NCBI GenBank assembly: GCA_002840125.1
Contig: PGZF01000001.1
Location: 749,237-813,236 of the forward strand
Direction: 5' to 3'
DNA length: 64,000 nucleotides
From: Gammaproteobacteria bacterium HGW-Gammaproteobacteria-15
GTDB lineage: Bacteria; Pseudomonadota; Gammaproteobacteria; Enterobacterales; Alteromonadaceae
A program made the position numbers and the translations under genes. The notes under the pieces are model-generated. The model did no database searches and was not told the DNA's origin. It saw nothing but the letters and a program-made list of their open reading frames with translations. Of this stretch, positions 28,956 through 38,087 are shown piece by piece. The stretch's first letter is position 1; each line of letters opens with the position of its first letter.

Positions 28956-30152
28956 TTAGTTAAATGGCTGATCAACGGCCAGTGCCGGCTCAGTAAACCA
29001 GCGCGGCCCTTGCGCAGTCATATAAAAATGGTCTTCCAACCGCACACCAAACTCGCCCGGCAGCACCAGCATCGGCTCGTTGCTAAAGCACATGCCCGCC
29101 GCCAATGGCTGTTCGTCGCCCTCAACCAAATAAGGCCCCTCATGAATATCCAGGCCAATACCATGACCGGTGCGGTGTGGCAGGCCGGGTAACTGATAGC
29201 CTGGCCCATAGCCCTGTTGTTGCAGATAATTGCGGGCGGCCCGATCGACCTGCTGGCAGGGTACACCAATGGCTGCGGCGGCAAAGGCAGCGGCCTGGGC
29301 GGCTTTTTCGTGTTGCCAGACGTCACGCTGCTGCGCACTTGGTGTGCCAAATACATAGCTGCGGGTAATATCAGACACATAACCCTGTAAGCGGCAACCG
29401 GTATCAATCAGCACCATGTCTCCCTCTTCCAGTGCTTTTGGCTTGGCCACTCCATGCGGATAAGCGGTGTCGCTACCAAACAGCACTATACAAAAGTAAC
29501 TGCCCTCAGCGGCGCCCACTTTGCGGTGTGCCGCAGCAATAAAGGCTTCTACTTCAGCTGTGCTAATGCCGGCATATAAGATGCCGGCTACCGCTTTATG
29601 CACCGCCAGCGTCATATCCATGGCACGCTGCATAATTGCCAGCTCGGCGGCAGATTTACAGCGCCGGCATACAGTGCTAACGCTGGCAGCATTAGTTAGC
29701 TGCAAGGCCGGGTTAGCGCTTTTTAAACCATCGGCAATAAAAAACGCTGCACTTTCATCCAGCGCCAGCGCGGTTTTGCCCTGCAGCAGTTGTACACACA
29801 GCTGATACGGGCTTTCGTGCTCTTGCCAGCCGTGCAGCTGGCCCGGTAACAGCAGTAGTGGCGCTATAGTACCGCGCTCAAATTCCGGAATAATATAATG
29901 CAAGCTGCCATCGGCCAGCAGCAATGCTGCCACCAAGCGCTCGCTGGCGTACCAGCGCAAACCGGTAAAATAGTACAGATTAGTGCCTGCCGTCAGTAGC
30001 ATCGCATCCAACTGCTGCTGTTGCATCAGCTGACACGCCAAAGCTAAGCGCTGGCGAAATTCTTCTGCCGCTATCGGCACTACGCCTGCCGTCATATCGC
30101 TTAGCTGTGCCAGGGCATCTGCGCTGCTTGCGCCACCAATTTGTCTGCTCAT
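28956..30152 (-). CDS. M24 family proline peptidase of the hydroxyproline operon
   Basis: The product has 398 residues from the ATG at 30152. That start overlaps the aldehyde dehydrogenase stop as ATGA; the longer 459-residue reading runs through that gene and is rejected. The pita-bread metallopeptidase ligands are all present: two Asp in LIDTGCRLQGYVSDITRSYVF, His in RTGHGIGLDIHEGP, Glu in FSNEPMLVL and Glu in GVRLEDHFYM. There is no signal peptide, so it acts in the cytoplasm. As the last gene of the hydroxyproline operon it probably releases Pro or Hyp from imported X-Pro or X-Hyp dipeptides. Exact specificity is an inference from context. Confidence 0.88.
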   Translation of the reverse strand: MSRQIGGASSADALAQLSDMTAGVVPIAAEEFRQRLALACQLMQQQQLDAMLLTAGTNLYYFTGLRWYASERLVAALLLADGSLHYIIPEFERGTIAPLLLLPGQLHGWQEHESPYQLCVQLLQGKTALALDESAAFFIADGLKSANPALQLTNAASVSTVCRRCKSAAELAIMQRAMDMTLAVHKAVAGILYAGISTAEVEAFIAAAHRKVGAAEGSYFCIVLFGSDTAYPHGVAKPKALEEGDMVLIDTGCRLQGYVSDITRSYVFGTPSAQQRDVWQHEKAAQAAAFAAAAIGVPCQQVDRAARNYLQQQGYGPGYQLPGLPHRTGHGIGLDIHEGPYLVEGDEQPLAAGMCFSNEPMLVLPGEFGVRLEDHFYMTAQGPRWFTEPALAVDQPFN

Positions 30153-31654
30153 GCTGTATCTCCGTTCTGCGATGGAAAGTTCTGATAGCACAGTGGCCGT
30201 AAAAAACGCTCTACCGCCCGGCTGCCTACCGCAGTATAGCGGCTGTCGGTAGTGGCCGGAAAGGGCCCACCATGCTGCATAGCGGCACAAACTTCCACCC
30301 CGGTTGGCATTTGCGCATAAATCAGCCGGCCGCAATGTAATTCCAGTTCGTGCAGTAAGGCCCTGGCGCTGGCCAGTTCCGCCTCAGTGGCATACAGCGT
30401 GGCCGTTAACTGACCTTGTAAGGTGGTGGCCAGCATTTGCATCTGGGTTAGGTCAGCACATTCAATCAACACCGTGGCCGGGCCAAAAATCTCCTGCTGC
30501 AAGATGCCTTGTTGCATAAATGCATTGGCAGTAGTTGCAAACAGCCGCGGCCGGGTGTAACAGGCCGTTTCCCCGCCCTGGCCTTCTGCCAGTAAGGTTA
30601 CGCTTTCAGTTTGCTGCAGCGCCTGACAGCCGGCGCGGTATTGGCTGGCTATTTTCGCCGTTAGCATAGCACCGGCCTGTGCCTGGCTGAAATGCTGCTT
30701 CAGCTGCGCCTGAAACGCCTCAGCCCCTTTGGGCACAAACACTAAGCCGGGCCGGGTACAAAACTGACCGCCGCCGTTTAACACCGACTGCGCCAGTTGG
30801 CTGGCAAAACTGTCACTATGCTGTGCCAGATATTGCGGCAACACAAACAACGGGTTTTGTGAGCCCAGCTCGCCAAAAAACGGGATCGGCACCGGCCGTT
30901 GCCAGATCAAACGCTGAAAATGCATGCCCAGCTGCTCAGAGCCGGTAAAAGCCACCGCTTTAATCGCCGGGTGTTGGATCAACGCTTCGGAAAATGCATG
31001 CTGCCTGGCATGTACCAGGGTAAACACACCGGCCGGCATCGCCGTTTTATTTGCGGCCGCTGCTATAGCACGCGCTGCCAGCTCAGACGTAGCCGGATGC
31101 GCGTTATGCGCTTTAACAATTACCGGACAGCCGGCTGCCAGTGCTGACGCCGTATCACCGCCGGCAACCGAAAACGCCAGCGGAAAATTACTGGCGGCAA
31201 ACACCACTACCGGGCCCAGCGGCACTTTGCCAAGCCGCAGCGCCGGCCTTGGCAGCGGCTGACGCTCAGGTAAGGCGGGCAAGCTGCAATCAGCTGCCGG
31301 CGCGCGCAGCTCAGCAGCAAACAGCCGTAACTGGTTGCAGGTGCGGCCGAGCTCACTCTCTGCCCGGGCCTGTGCTAACGCCGTTTCTTGCAGCATAGTA
31401 CTGACGATATCGACTTTACGCTGCTCCAATTCAGTAGCAATCGCATCGAGAAAATCAGCTCTGGCGCTATGTGTTACATAGCGATACAGCGCAAAGGCCG
31501 CAGTGGCCTGCTCAAGCAGGCTATGTAGCTCGGCCTCGCCGGCTTCGGCAAAGCACCAGGGCAGCGCGGCGTTTTGCGCCGGATTAAACGCTGTGTTTGT
31601 ACTTTGCGGCTGACCACACCAGTGGCCGCCGATATAATGTTGACCTGTAATCAT
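30149..31654 (-). CDS. Probable 2-oxoglutarate semialdehyde dehydrogenase
   Basis: The product has 501 residues in the aldehyde dehydrogenase superfamily. Glu in FFGELGSQNPLFVLP and the catalytic Cys in NGGGQFCTRPGLVF are conserved. The start HYIGGHWCG and the region ELGRTCNQLRLFAAEL are typical of the 2,5-dioxopentanoate (2-oxoglutarate semialdehyde) dehydrogenase branch. It would catalyse the last step of hydroxyproline breakdown, giving 2-oxoglutarate and NAD(P)H. It starts 2 nt after the epimerase stop and overlaps the M24 peptidase by 4 nt. Confidence 0.88.
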   Translation of the reverse strand: MITGQHYIGGHWCGQPQSTNTAFNPAQNAALPWCFAEAGEAELHSLLEQATAAFALYRYVTHSARADFLDAIATELEQRKVDIVSTMLQETALAQARAESELGRTCNQLRLFAAELRAPAADCSLPALPERQPLPRPALRLGKVPLGPVVVFAASNFPLAFSVAGGDTASALAAGCPVIVKAHNAHPATSELAARAIAAAANKTAMPAGVFTLVHARQHAFSEALIQHPAIKAVAFTGSEQLGMHFQRLIWQRPVPIPFFGELGSQNPLFVLPQYLAQHSDSFASQLAQSVLNGGGQFCTRPGLVFVPKGAEAFQAQLKQHFSQAQAGAMLTAKIASQYRAGCQALQQTESVTLLAEGQGGETACYTRPRLFATTANAFMQQGILQQEIFGPATVLIECADLTQMQMLATTLQGQLTATLYATEAELASARALLHELELHCGRLIYAQMPTGVEVCAAMQHGGPFPATTDSRYTAVGSRAVERFLRPLCYQNFPSQNGDTA

Positions 31655-31656
31655 AA

Positions 31657-32658
31657 TTACCTCACTAAAAAGCCTGCGGCGTAGGGATCGGCATCGTCGA
31701 TGCGGATCTGGTTATAACCATAAACATGCGCCCAGCCTTCAATTGACGGTATTATGGCCGTACAACCGGCCACTTCTGTTACCGCTTCCACCACACCGCT
31801 GAACTGGCTGCCGATAATACTCTCGTGCACAAAACGCTGGCCCTGCTGTAACAAACCACGGGCAAAACGCTGTGCCATACGGGCACTGGTGCCGGTACCA
31901 CAAGGCGAGCGGTCGATAGCGCCGTCGCCATAAAACACCGCATTGGCTGCATCGGAACCGGCGGTTTTCGGCGCACCGGTCCACAGCACATGGCTAACGC
32001 CGCTAATACTGCTATCCAGCGGATGCTGACACTGATAAGCACTGTTCATCGCATCGCGCAGCAACGGGCTAAAGTGCAGCACCTTATCTGCGCTCCAGTG
32101 CTCTAATCCGGGGAAATTAGCCTGCGGCTCAACAATGGCATAAAAGTTACCGCCATAAGCAACATCGATGTTCAGCTCCCCCAGCCCCGGCACTGTGACA
32201 CGGGCATCGGCAATCGCCAGATAGGACGGCACATTAATAATTTTTACTGCCAGCACTTTATCGCCCTGCTGGCGGTAGCTGACGCGAATTTGCCCGGCCG
32301 GCACATCTAAAATAAGCTCACCCGGCGTTTTCGGCGTTAACAAGCCGCTTTCTATTGCCGCTGTTACTGTACCTATGGTGCCATGGCCACACATCGGCAA
32401 GCAGCCACTGGTTTCAATAAACAGCACCGCGGCATCGGCATTGTCTGAGCAAGGCGGATACAAAAATGCCCCCGACATCATGGCGTGGCCGCGCGGCTCA
32501 AACATCAGGCCTTTGCGGATCCAATCGTGGTGGGCGAGAAAATCCAGCCGTTTTTCACTCATAGTGTTGCCGCGCAGCACAGGATGACCACTGGTTACCA
32601 GCCGCACCGGATTGCCGCAGGTATGGGCATCGACACAAAAATAGGTTCCTTTTAACAC
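31657..32658 (-). CDS. 4-hydroxyproline 2-epimerase
   Basis: The product has 333 residues of the proline racemase superfamily. Both catalytic cysteines are present, C90 in PMCGHGTIG and C253 in DRSPCGTGTSAR. The Cys/Cys pair marks racemases and epimerases; the dehydratase branch has Thr at the second site. FCVDAHTCGNPVRLV is the family start. It would convert trans-4-hydroxy-L-proline to cis-4-hydroxy-D-proline in the cytoplasm. Epimerase rather than proline racemase is inferred from the neighbouring deaminase, dehydrogenase and semialdehyde dehydrogenase. Confidence 0.92.
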   Translation of the reverse strand: MLKGTYFCVDAHTCGNPVRLVTSGHPVLRGNTMSEKRLDFLAHHDWIRKGLMFEPRGHAMMSGAFLYPPCSDNADAAVLFIETSGCLPMCGHGTIGTVTAAIESGLLTPKTPGELILDVPAGQIRVSYRQQGDKVLAVKIINVPSYLAIADARVTVPGLGELNIDVAYGGNFYAIVEPQANFPGLEHWSADKVLHFSPLLRDAMNSAYQCQHPLDSSISGVSHVLWTGAPKTAGSDAANAVFYGDGAIDRSPCGTGTSARMAQRFARGLLQQGQRFVHESIIGSQFSGVVEAVTEVAGCTAIIPSIEGWAHVYGYNQIRIDDADPYAAGFLVR

Positions 32659-32675
32659 AAACGCTCCCCGCTTGG

Positions 32676-33599
32676 TTATTCAGCCGGCACGGCTTGATAT
32701 TTGCTTAAATCAGGCCGGGTACGCAGGGCCTGAGCTACCACTTGCTCCACGTAAGCCCGCTCAGCACCCTGCAATGCCAGCCTTGGCAAACGCACATTTT
32801 CACTGCCGCGCTCAAGCAATTGCTCTGCCAGCTTGATGCACTGCACTAAGGTTGGAATGGTATCGAGGCGCAGCAGCGGCATAAACCAGCGGTAAATTTC
32901 CCGCGCCTCGCTAATGCGCCCGGCCCGGGCCAGTCGGAACAACATTACCGACTCGCGCGGAAACACATTGGTTAAACCGGAGATCCAACCGGTGGCGCCC
33001 AGCAATACCGACTCCAGTGCGATATCGTCAACGCCGCAAAAAATCTGAAACCGTTCGCCAAAGCGGCTTTGCAGCTCGGTAATGCGGCGGGTATCGGTGG
33101 TGGACTCTTTAATGGCAACAATATTTGGCTCTTCTGCCAGAATGGCCGTCATCTCCAGGTTGATATCCACGCCGTAGCTGACCGGGTTGTTGTACAACAT
33201 AATCGGCAAGCGGGTAGCGCGGGCGACCGTCTGGTAATGCACCAGCACTTCTCTGTCGGTACCGCGGTACACCACCGCCGGCAGCAGCATAATGCCATCG
33301 ACACCAATCTGTTCGGCGGCCTTAATATAATCAATTGCCTGCCCGGCACTGTGCTCAGTGCAGCCGGCAATCACCGGAATGCGCCCGGCCACCGTTTTTA
33401 CCGTTTGCTGCAAAAATTCCCGCTTCTCTGTCGCCGTTAGTGAGGCATTCTCGCCGACGGTACCCAGCGCAATAATGCCGTCAATTCCATCAGCTATCAG
33501 CTGTTCTAACATCCGGGCATTGGCTGCGTAGTTAATGCTGCCGTCAGCCTGAAATTGGGTGGAGATTGCCGGATAGACACCTTGCCAGTTTACTTGCAT
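32676..33599 (-). CDS. Probable pyrroline-4-hydroxy-2-carboxylate deaminase (DapA family)
   Basis: The product has 307 residues of the dihydrodipicolinate synthase/N-acetylneuraminate lyase family. The Schiff-base lysine is in NIVAIKEST and the catalytic Tyr in MLYNNPVSYGVD. GTVGENASLTATEKREFL is the GTxGE motif. In this setting it most likely converts delta-1-pyrroline-4-hydroxy-2-carboxylate to 2-oxoglutarate semialdehyde plus ammonia. It is the first gene of a four-gene operon, and the perfect palindrome ATTGTATACAAT is centred about 44 nt before its start. Confidence 0.9.
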   Translation of the reverse strand: MQVNWQGVYPAISTQFQADGSINYAANARMLEQLIADGIDGIIALGTVGENASLTATEKREFLQQTVKTVAGRIPVIAGCTEHSAGQAIDYIKAAEQIGVDGIMLLPAVVYRGTDREVLVHYQTVARATRLPIMLYNNPVSYGVDINLEMTAILAEEPNIVAIKESTTDTRRITELQSRFGERFQIFCGVDDIALESVLLGATGWISGLTNVFPRESVMLFRLARAGRISEAREIYRWFMPLLRLDTIPTLVQCIKLAEQLLERGSENVRLPRLALQGAERAYVEQVVAQALRTRPDLSKYQAVPAE

Positions 33600-33636
33600 C
33601 TTTTTTAACCTCTATCATTGATGTTGGATAAAGAAT

Positions 33637-33648
33637 ATTGTATACAAT
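33637..33648. promoter_or_regulatory. Operator palindrome 1 (hydroxyproline genes)
   Basis: A perfect 12-bp palindrome, ATTGTATACAAT, lies in the 80-bp divergent gap between the DapA-like operon and the FAD dehydrogenase gene. The same word recurs at 42864 and 42970, and with one change at 46665. The GntR protein encoded at 45886-46548 is the obvious candidate binder. Confidence 0.8.
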
Positions 33649-33679
33649 CTACATTATCAAGTGATTTTGGAGTTTTACT

Positions 33680-34933
33680 GTGCAACAGGTCTGTATTATC
33701 GGTGGCGGTATAGTGGGATTAAGCAACGCCTTGTTTTTGCAACAAGCCGGATTTGACGTGCTGTTGCTCGATGCCAACGGTATCGGCCAGGGCTGCTCGG
33801 CCGGTAATGCCGGCCACTTTGCTACCGAGCAGGTATTTCCGCTGGCGCAGCCGGCGCTGTTAACTCAGCTACCCGCTATGCTGCTCAATCCACTTGGGCC
33901 CTTGCGTATTCGCGCCGGTTATTTATTGCAGGCACTGCCGTGGTTTGCCCGTTTTGTTGCCAATATGCGTAAAAGCAAACGCGATGCCCATCAACGGGCG
34001 TTAAGTGGTTTAAACCATGCCAGCCTGGCCAGCTGGCAAAAACTGCTGCATAGCTGTCAACTCAGTCAACAGATCCAGTACAACGGCGCGCTGCTGGTAA
34101 CAGAAAACCGCAATGTCAGTGCGCTGCAGCAGCAATATCAGGCCTACAGAGCCGCCGGCATAGATGTGCGCTGGTGCAATCAGCAACAGCTGCAGCAACT
34201 GGAACCGGCATTGGCAGTAAAGCTTGCCGCCGCACTGGATTTTACTGAAGTGGCACACAGCAGCGATCCGCTGCTGTTGTGTCAGCAGCTATATCAGCAG
34301 TTCTGCCAACTGGGTGGCCGTTATCTGCAGACTGAAGTGCGTCAATTAATCCCTGGCCCGCAGCGGCAACGGCTTATTTGCGCCGATCAAGAAATTATCT
34401 GTCAGCAGCTGATTATTGCTGCCGGCGCGCACTCGGCGCAACTGACACGGCAGTTAGGCTGGCGGGTGCCGCTGGAAGCCGAGCGCGGCTATCACCTGAT
34501 GCTGGCCCCGGTGGCACTGAGCCGGCCGGTTAGCTCACTGGAGCGCAAATGCATAATGACACCGATGCAACAGGGGTTACGTCTGGCGGGTACGGCAGAA
34601 TTTGCCGGCCTGCATGCCAAAGCCGATTATCAGCGCGCTACAGTACTGCAACAACATGCCGACCAGTTGCTGCGCCAACGCACTGCGGCCATTACGCCGT
34701 CAGACGGTTCAAAGGTTGACACTAAGGCAGTTTGGGCCGGTAACCGGCCATCATTACCCGACTCTTTACCGGTGCTGGGCCCCTGCCCGCGCCATAGCGG
34801 CATTTATTACAATTTTGGCCATCAGCATCTGGGGTTAACCCAGGCGGCATTTAGCGCCGAGTTGCTGACCAGTTGCCTGCTGAAACAGGCGCCGGCACTT
34901 GATCTGACACCATTTCGGATCAATCGCTTCTGA
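33680..34933 (+). CDS. D-hydroxyproline dehydrogenase-like FAD oxidoreductase
   Basis: The product has 417 residues of the DadA-type D-amino-acid dehydrogenase family. The FAD-binding start is VCIIGGGIVGLSNALFLQQAGFDV-like. RGYHLML and the C-terminal NFGHQHLGLTQAAFSAELL are family hallmarks. It would oxidise cis-4-hydroxy-D-proline to pyrroline-4-hydroxy-2-carboxylate, passing electrons to the respiratory chain. It starts with GTG at 33680 with GGAG 7 nt upstream. It is divergent from the other three pathway enzymes and shares operator 1 with them. Confidence 0.88.
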   Translation: MQQVCIIGGGIVGLSNALFLQQAGFDVLLLDANGIGQGCSAGNAGHFATEQVFPLAQPALLTQLPAMLLNPLGPLRIRAGYLLQALPWFARFVANMRKSKRDAHQRALSGLNHASLASWQKLLHSCQLSQQIQYNGALLVTENRNVSALQQQYQAYRAAGIDVRWCNQQQLQQLEPALAVKLAAALDFTEVAHSSDPLLLCQQLYQQFCQLGGRYLQTEVRQLIPGPQRQRLICADQEIICQQLIIAAGAHSAQLTRQLGWRVPLEAERGYHLMLAPVALSRPVSSLERKCIMTPMQQGLRLAGTAEFAGLHAKADYQRATVLQQHADQLLRQRTAAITPSDGSKVDTKAVWAGNRPSLPDSLPVLGPCPRHSGIYYNFGHQHLGLTQAAFSAELLTSCLLKQAPALDLTPFRINRF

Positions 34934-34996
34934 ATTTTTTTCCGCCGCTTAGGGCGGAACTTTTGCAGCTGTAGGCAAAAACTTTTAACCATAACT

Positions 34997-35008
34997 AAAA
35001 TATACAAT
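34997..35008. promoter_or_regulatory. Degenerate operator upstream of the TonB receptor gene
   Basis: AAAATATACAAT matches ATTGTATACAAT at 9 of 12 positions, with a perfect right half-site (TATACAAT). It lies 16 nt before the TonB receptor start. On its own this AT-rich match would be weak. It is listed because three perfect copies and one near-perfect copy of the word occur in the same island. Confidence 0.45.
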
Positions 35009-35023
35009 ATACAGGAAGCAACA

Positions 35024-37999
35024 GTGATGAAACTTAACACAGGTAAAAAAATAACACCCTCCATGCTGGCAGCCGCTATGGCGTTGGCACTGTCTGGCAG
35101 CCCGGCGCTGGCGCAAGACAACACCACAGGTTTACTCAAAGGGACTATCAGTGCGCAAAACGGCAGCCAGCTAACTGATGTGGTCATTACGTTACGCCAT
35201 TTACAACAGGGTTTTAGCCGCACCGTACAGACCAACAGCAAAGGTGAATACGTGCTGCGCGCGTTGCCGGTTGGCGAATACAGCGTTAGCGTGACGCAAG
35301 CTGGCAAACCGGTGATTGACGGCGAGCGCATCACTATCAGCCTGGGTCAAGCGGTTACTTATGCGCCGGTACTGAGCAGCAGCGATAGCATCGAAAAAAT
35401 TGCCGTCATGGGCTCGCGCGTACAGCGCATCGATGTCAGCGATTCGACTGCCGGCCTGACATTTGATGCCGCCACCTTAGATCAGATGCCGGTAAACACC
35501 GGTTTTGAAAATATTGCCTTACTGACTCCGGGTGTGGCACGCAGCTCTGAGTTTAAAGCCTCCAGTTTTGGTGGGGCCTCGGCGGCAGAGAACGGTTACT
35601 TTTTAAATGGCATGAATATCAGTGCCCTGCGTACCGGCATTGGTTCTATTGACTTACCATGGGAAGCGATAGCACAAACCCAGGTAAAAACCGGCGGTAT
35701 TTCCGCCGAATACGACCGCTTTATTGGTGGTGTGGTGAATGCGGTATCAAAAACCGGTGGTAACGACAGCCGCTTTGGCGCCGAGCTGCGCTATGATCCG
35801 GCTGCGCTGCGTTCAGCCCACAGCACGGTATATAACCCGGGCGGCGGCATTGCTATTAATAATAAAGACTCGGAAGCTGAGTTTTATGAGGCCAATGTCT
35901 GGGCCAGTGGCGCTCTGGTAGCCGATAAGCTGTTTGTCTATGCCCTGTTTAATCCGAGAAAATACCGCTCACAGTATGCCAACAGCGCCGCCACGGTATT
36001 TACCGAATATGAGAAAGACGACAGCCGCTGGTTTGTTAATATGGACTGGTACATCAGCGATGACCATGTGGTAACCTTTACTGCCCTGGATAACAGCGCC
36101 AAACTGCGGTACGACAATTTTAACTGGGATCAGCAAGCCGGTAAGGGCGATGCCAGCGGTGTGACCAAAAGTAGCAGCGGCGGCACTATGTATTCAGCCC
36201 GCTATCAGGGCTTTATCAGCGACGACTTTTCCGTATCCGCCACCCTGGGCCGGCTGGAAGACTCGGCAGATACCATTCCAACCAACCGCCTGCCCGGCAT
36301 TTGGGATTACGTTAACCTGAACGGCCAGCGCTATGGTGACTGGACCACCAGCAATTTGATCAGCGAAACCTATCAGCGCGATCAGTTCCGGCTCGATTTT
36401 ACCTACCTGCTGTCTGATCACACCCTGCAGTTTGGTCTGGACAGTGAAAAGCTCAGCGTTGATTACCTTGAGTTTCAAAATGGCGAAGCTGACGCCCGTG
36501 GTTGGTGGGAGTACCGCACCTACAGCGCTATTCCACGTATCGATTTACCGGCCGGTACCTATGTGCGCCAGCGCCAGCGTGATGCCGGCGGCAAAACCGA
36601 AGTAAATTCATTGGCGTTTTACCTGCAGGACAGCTGGCAAATAAATGACCAGCTGGTGCTTAACGCCGGCCTGCGCTACAGCAGCTTTGAGAACACCGCC
36701 ACCACCGGTGAAAGCTACGTTAAGCTGGATGACCAGCTGGCGCCGCGGTTACAACTGATCTGGGATCCGACAGGCAGCGGCGACAGCAAAGTATTTGCTA
36801 CTTTTGGCCGCTATTTCCAGCCGGTATCGGCCAATATGAATATCAAACAAGCCAGCGGCCAGCGCGACGTACACCACTATTACCTGCCCGATCAGCTAAA
36901 CAGTGACGGTACCCTGGTGCTAGGAGCGGATGGCGCGCCCGTCCACGGCGCCCTGGTGGCCACCAACGTAGTACAAAGCGGTGCGGTAGATGTTGAGCGC
37001 ATTGCGGCTGACAACCTGGGGCCAATGTATTCTGATGAATTTACTCTGGGTTATGAAACTCAATTTAGTAACAGCGTCAAAGGCGGCGTGCGTTTTGTCT
37101 ATCGCAACCTGAAGCAATCAATAGAAGACACGGATTTAGGCCCGGTAGTGGCGCAGTGGTTGGAGCAAAACAATATTGCCAACAACGCCAACGAGTATTA
37201 TTTCTACACCCTGATTAACCCCGGCAAAGACGTTACCTTCCACTACGATTTTGACTTAGATGGCACAAAAGAAACGGTAGCGCTATCCGCGGCCGACTTG
37301 CGCCTGCCCAAACCCGAGCGTAAATATCTGGCCTGGGAGTTTACCCTGGATGGCAAGCCAACCGATGATCTGCAACTGTGGTTTTCTTACGTCTGGTCAC
37401 ATAACTGGGGCATGACAGAAGGTCTGGTGCGCACCGATAACAACCAGGCTGATCCGGGCTGGACTACCTCGTACGACTACGCCGATTTAATGGACCATGC
37501 CGCCGGCAACCTGCCAAACGATCACCGCCATGCCTTTAAACTAAGCGGCGTCTATGACATCAGCGACAGCTGGACATTGGGTTTTGTTGCCCGCGCTACC
37601 TCGGGTGCGCCACTGAACAAGTTCAGTATTCACCCCACCGGCGTTGACACCTGTGCCCAGCCCAGCTTATGGGCCGACTGGTGTGCCAGCCAGTGGTATG
37701 ACGAAAGCTCATTCTACGACTGGGACGGTACCCCGGCACCGCGCGGCTCTGCCGGCCGGCTCGATTGGTTATACGAATTTGACCTGAGCCTGACCTACCA
37801 ACGCCAGTTGGCTAAAGGTGATTTATCGGTTAAAGCTACCGTGTTTAACCTGTTTAACTTTGACACGCCACTGAGCGTCAACGAAGTGGCGCAAATCACC
37901 CGGACCGACAACAGCTTTGCTGCCAACCCGGACTGGAACACGGCCACCGTCCTGCAAAGCAACCGCACCGTGTCGTTAGTCGTGCGCTACCAATTCTAG
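35024..37999 (+). CDS. TonB-dependent outer-membrane receptor with carboxypeptidase-regulatory-like domain
   Basis: The product has 991 residues. The signal peptide ends near residue 31 (SPALAQDN). A CarboxypepD-regulatory-like beta-sandwich follows (about 35-115: LLKGTISAQNGSQLTDVVITL, LPVGEYSVSV). Then come the plug (SIEKIAVMGSRVQRID ... ENIALLTPGVARSSEF) and a large beta-barrel ending in the aromatic terminus VVRYQF. This layout is that of Oar-like receptors for large substrates. Import of collagen fragments is inferred from the collagenase and peptidases around it. The GTG at 35024 has AGGA at 7 nt; the ATG at 35027 is an equally possible start. Confidence 0.9.
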   Translation: MMKLNTGKKITPSMLAAAMALALSGSPALAQDNTTGLLKGTISAQNGSQLTDVVITLRHLQQGFSRTVQTNSKGEYVLRALPVGEYSVSVTQAGKPVIDGERITISLGQAVTYAPVLSSSDSIEKIAVMGSRVQRIDVSDSTAGLTFDAATLDQMPVNTGFENIALLTPGVARSSEFKASSFGGASAAENGYFLNGMNISALRTGIGSIDLPWEAIAQTQVKTGGISAEYDRFIGGVVNAVSKTGGNDSRFGAELRYDPAALRSAHSTVYNPGGGIAINNKDSEAEFYEANVWASGALVADKLFVYALFNPRKYRSQYANSAATVFTEYEKDDSRWFVNMDWYISDDHVVTFTALDNSAKLRYDNFNWDQQAGKGDASGVTKSSSGGTMYSARYQGFISDDFSVSATLGRLEDSADTIPTNRLPGIWDYVNLNGQRYGDWTTSNLISETYQRDQFRLDFTYLLSDHTLQFGLDSEKLSVDYLEFQNGEADARGWWEYRTYSAIPRIDLPAGTYVRQRQRDAGGKTEVNSLAFYLQDSWQINDQLVLNAGLRYSSFENTATTGESYVKLDDQLAPRLQLIWDPTGSGDSKVFATFGRYFQPVSANMNIKQASGQRDVHHYYLPDQLNSDGTLVLGADGAPVHGALVATNVVQSGAVDVERIAADNLGPMYSDEFTLGYETQFSNSVKGGVRFVYRNLKQSIEDTDLGPVVAQWLEQNNIANNANEYYFYTLINPGKDVTFHYDFDLDGTKETVALSAADLRLPKPERKYLAWEFTLDGKPTDDLQLWFSYVWSHNWGMTEGLVRTDNNQADPGWTTSYDYADLMDHAAGNLPNDHRHAFKLSGVYDISDSWTLGFVARATSGAPLNKFSIHPTGVDTCAQPSLWADWCASQWYDESSFYDWDGTPAPRGSAGRLDWLYEFDLSLTYQRQLAKGDLSVKATVFNLFNFDTPLSVNEVAQITRTDNSFAANPDWNTATVLQSNRTVSLVVRYQF

Positions 38000-38087
38000 C
38001 CACATGGCTGGTAGCGCTGCTCTGGGGCGGGCCTGTAACAACAGGTTCCGCCTTGTTCATCACCCGATTTCTCCGGACCTTGTTATC

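Noticed and set aside
30153..30335. Long N-terminal extension of the first M24 peptidase
   Set aside because: It overlaps the end of the aldehyde dehydrogenase by 183 nt and has no family similarity. The ATGA overlap at 30149-30152 is the natural start.
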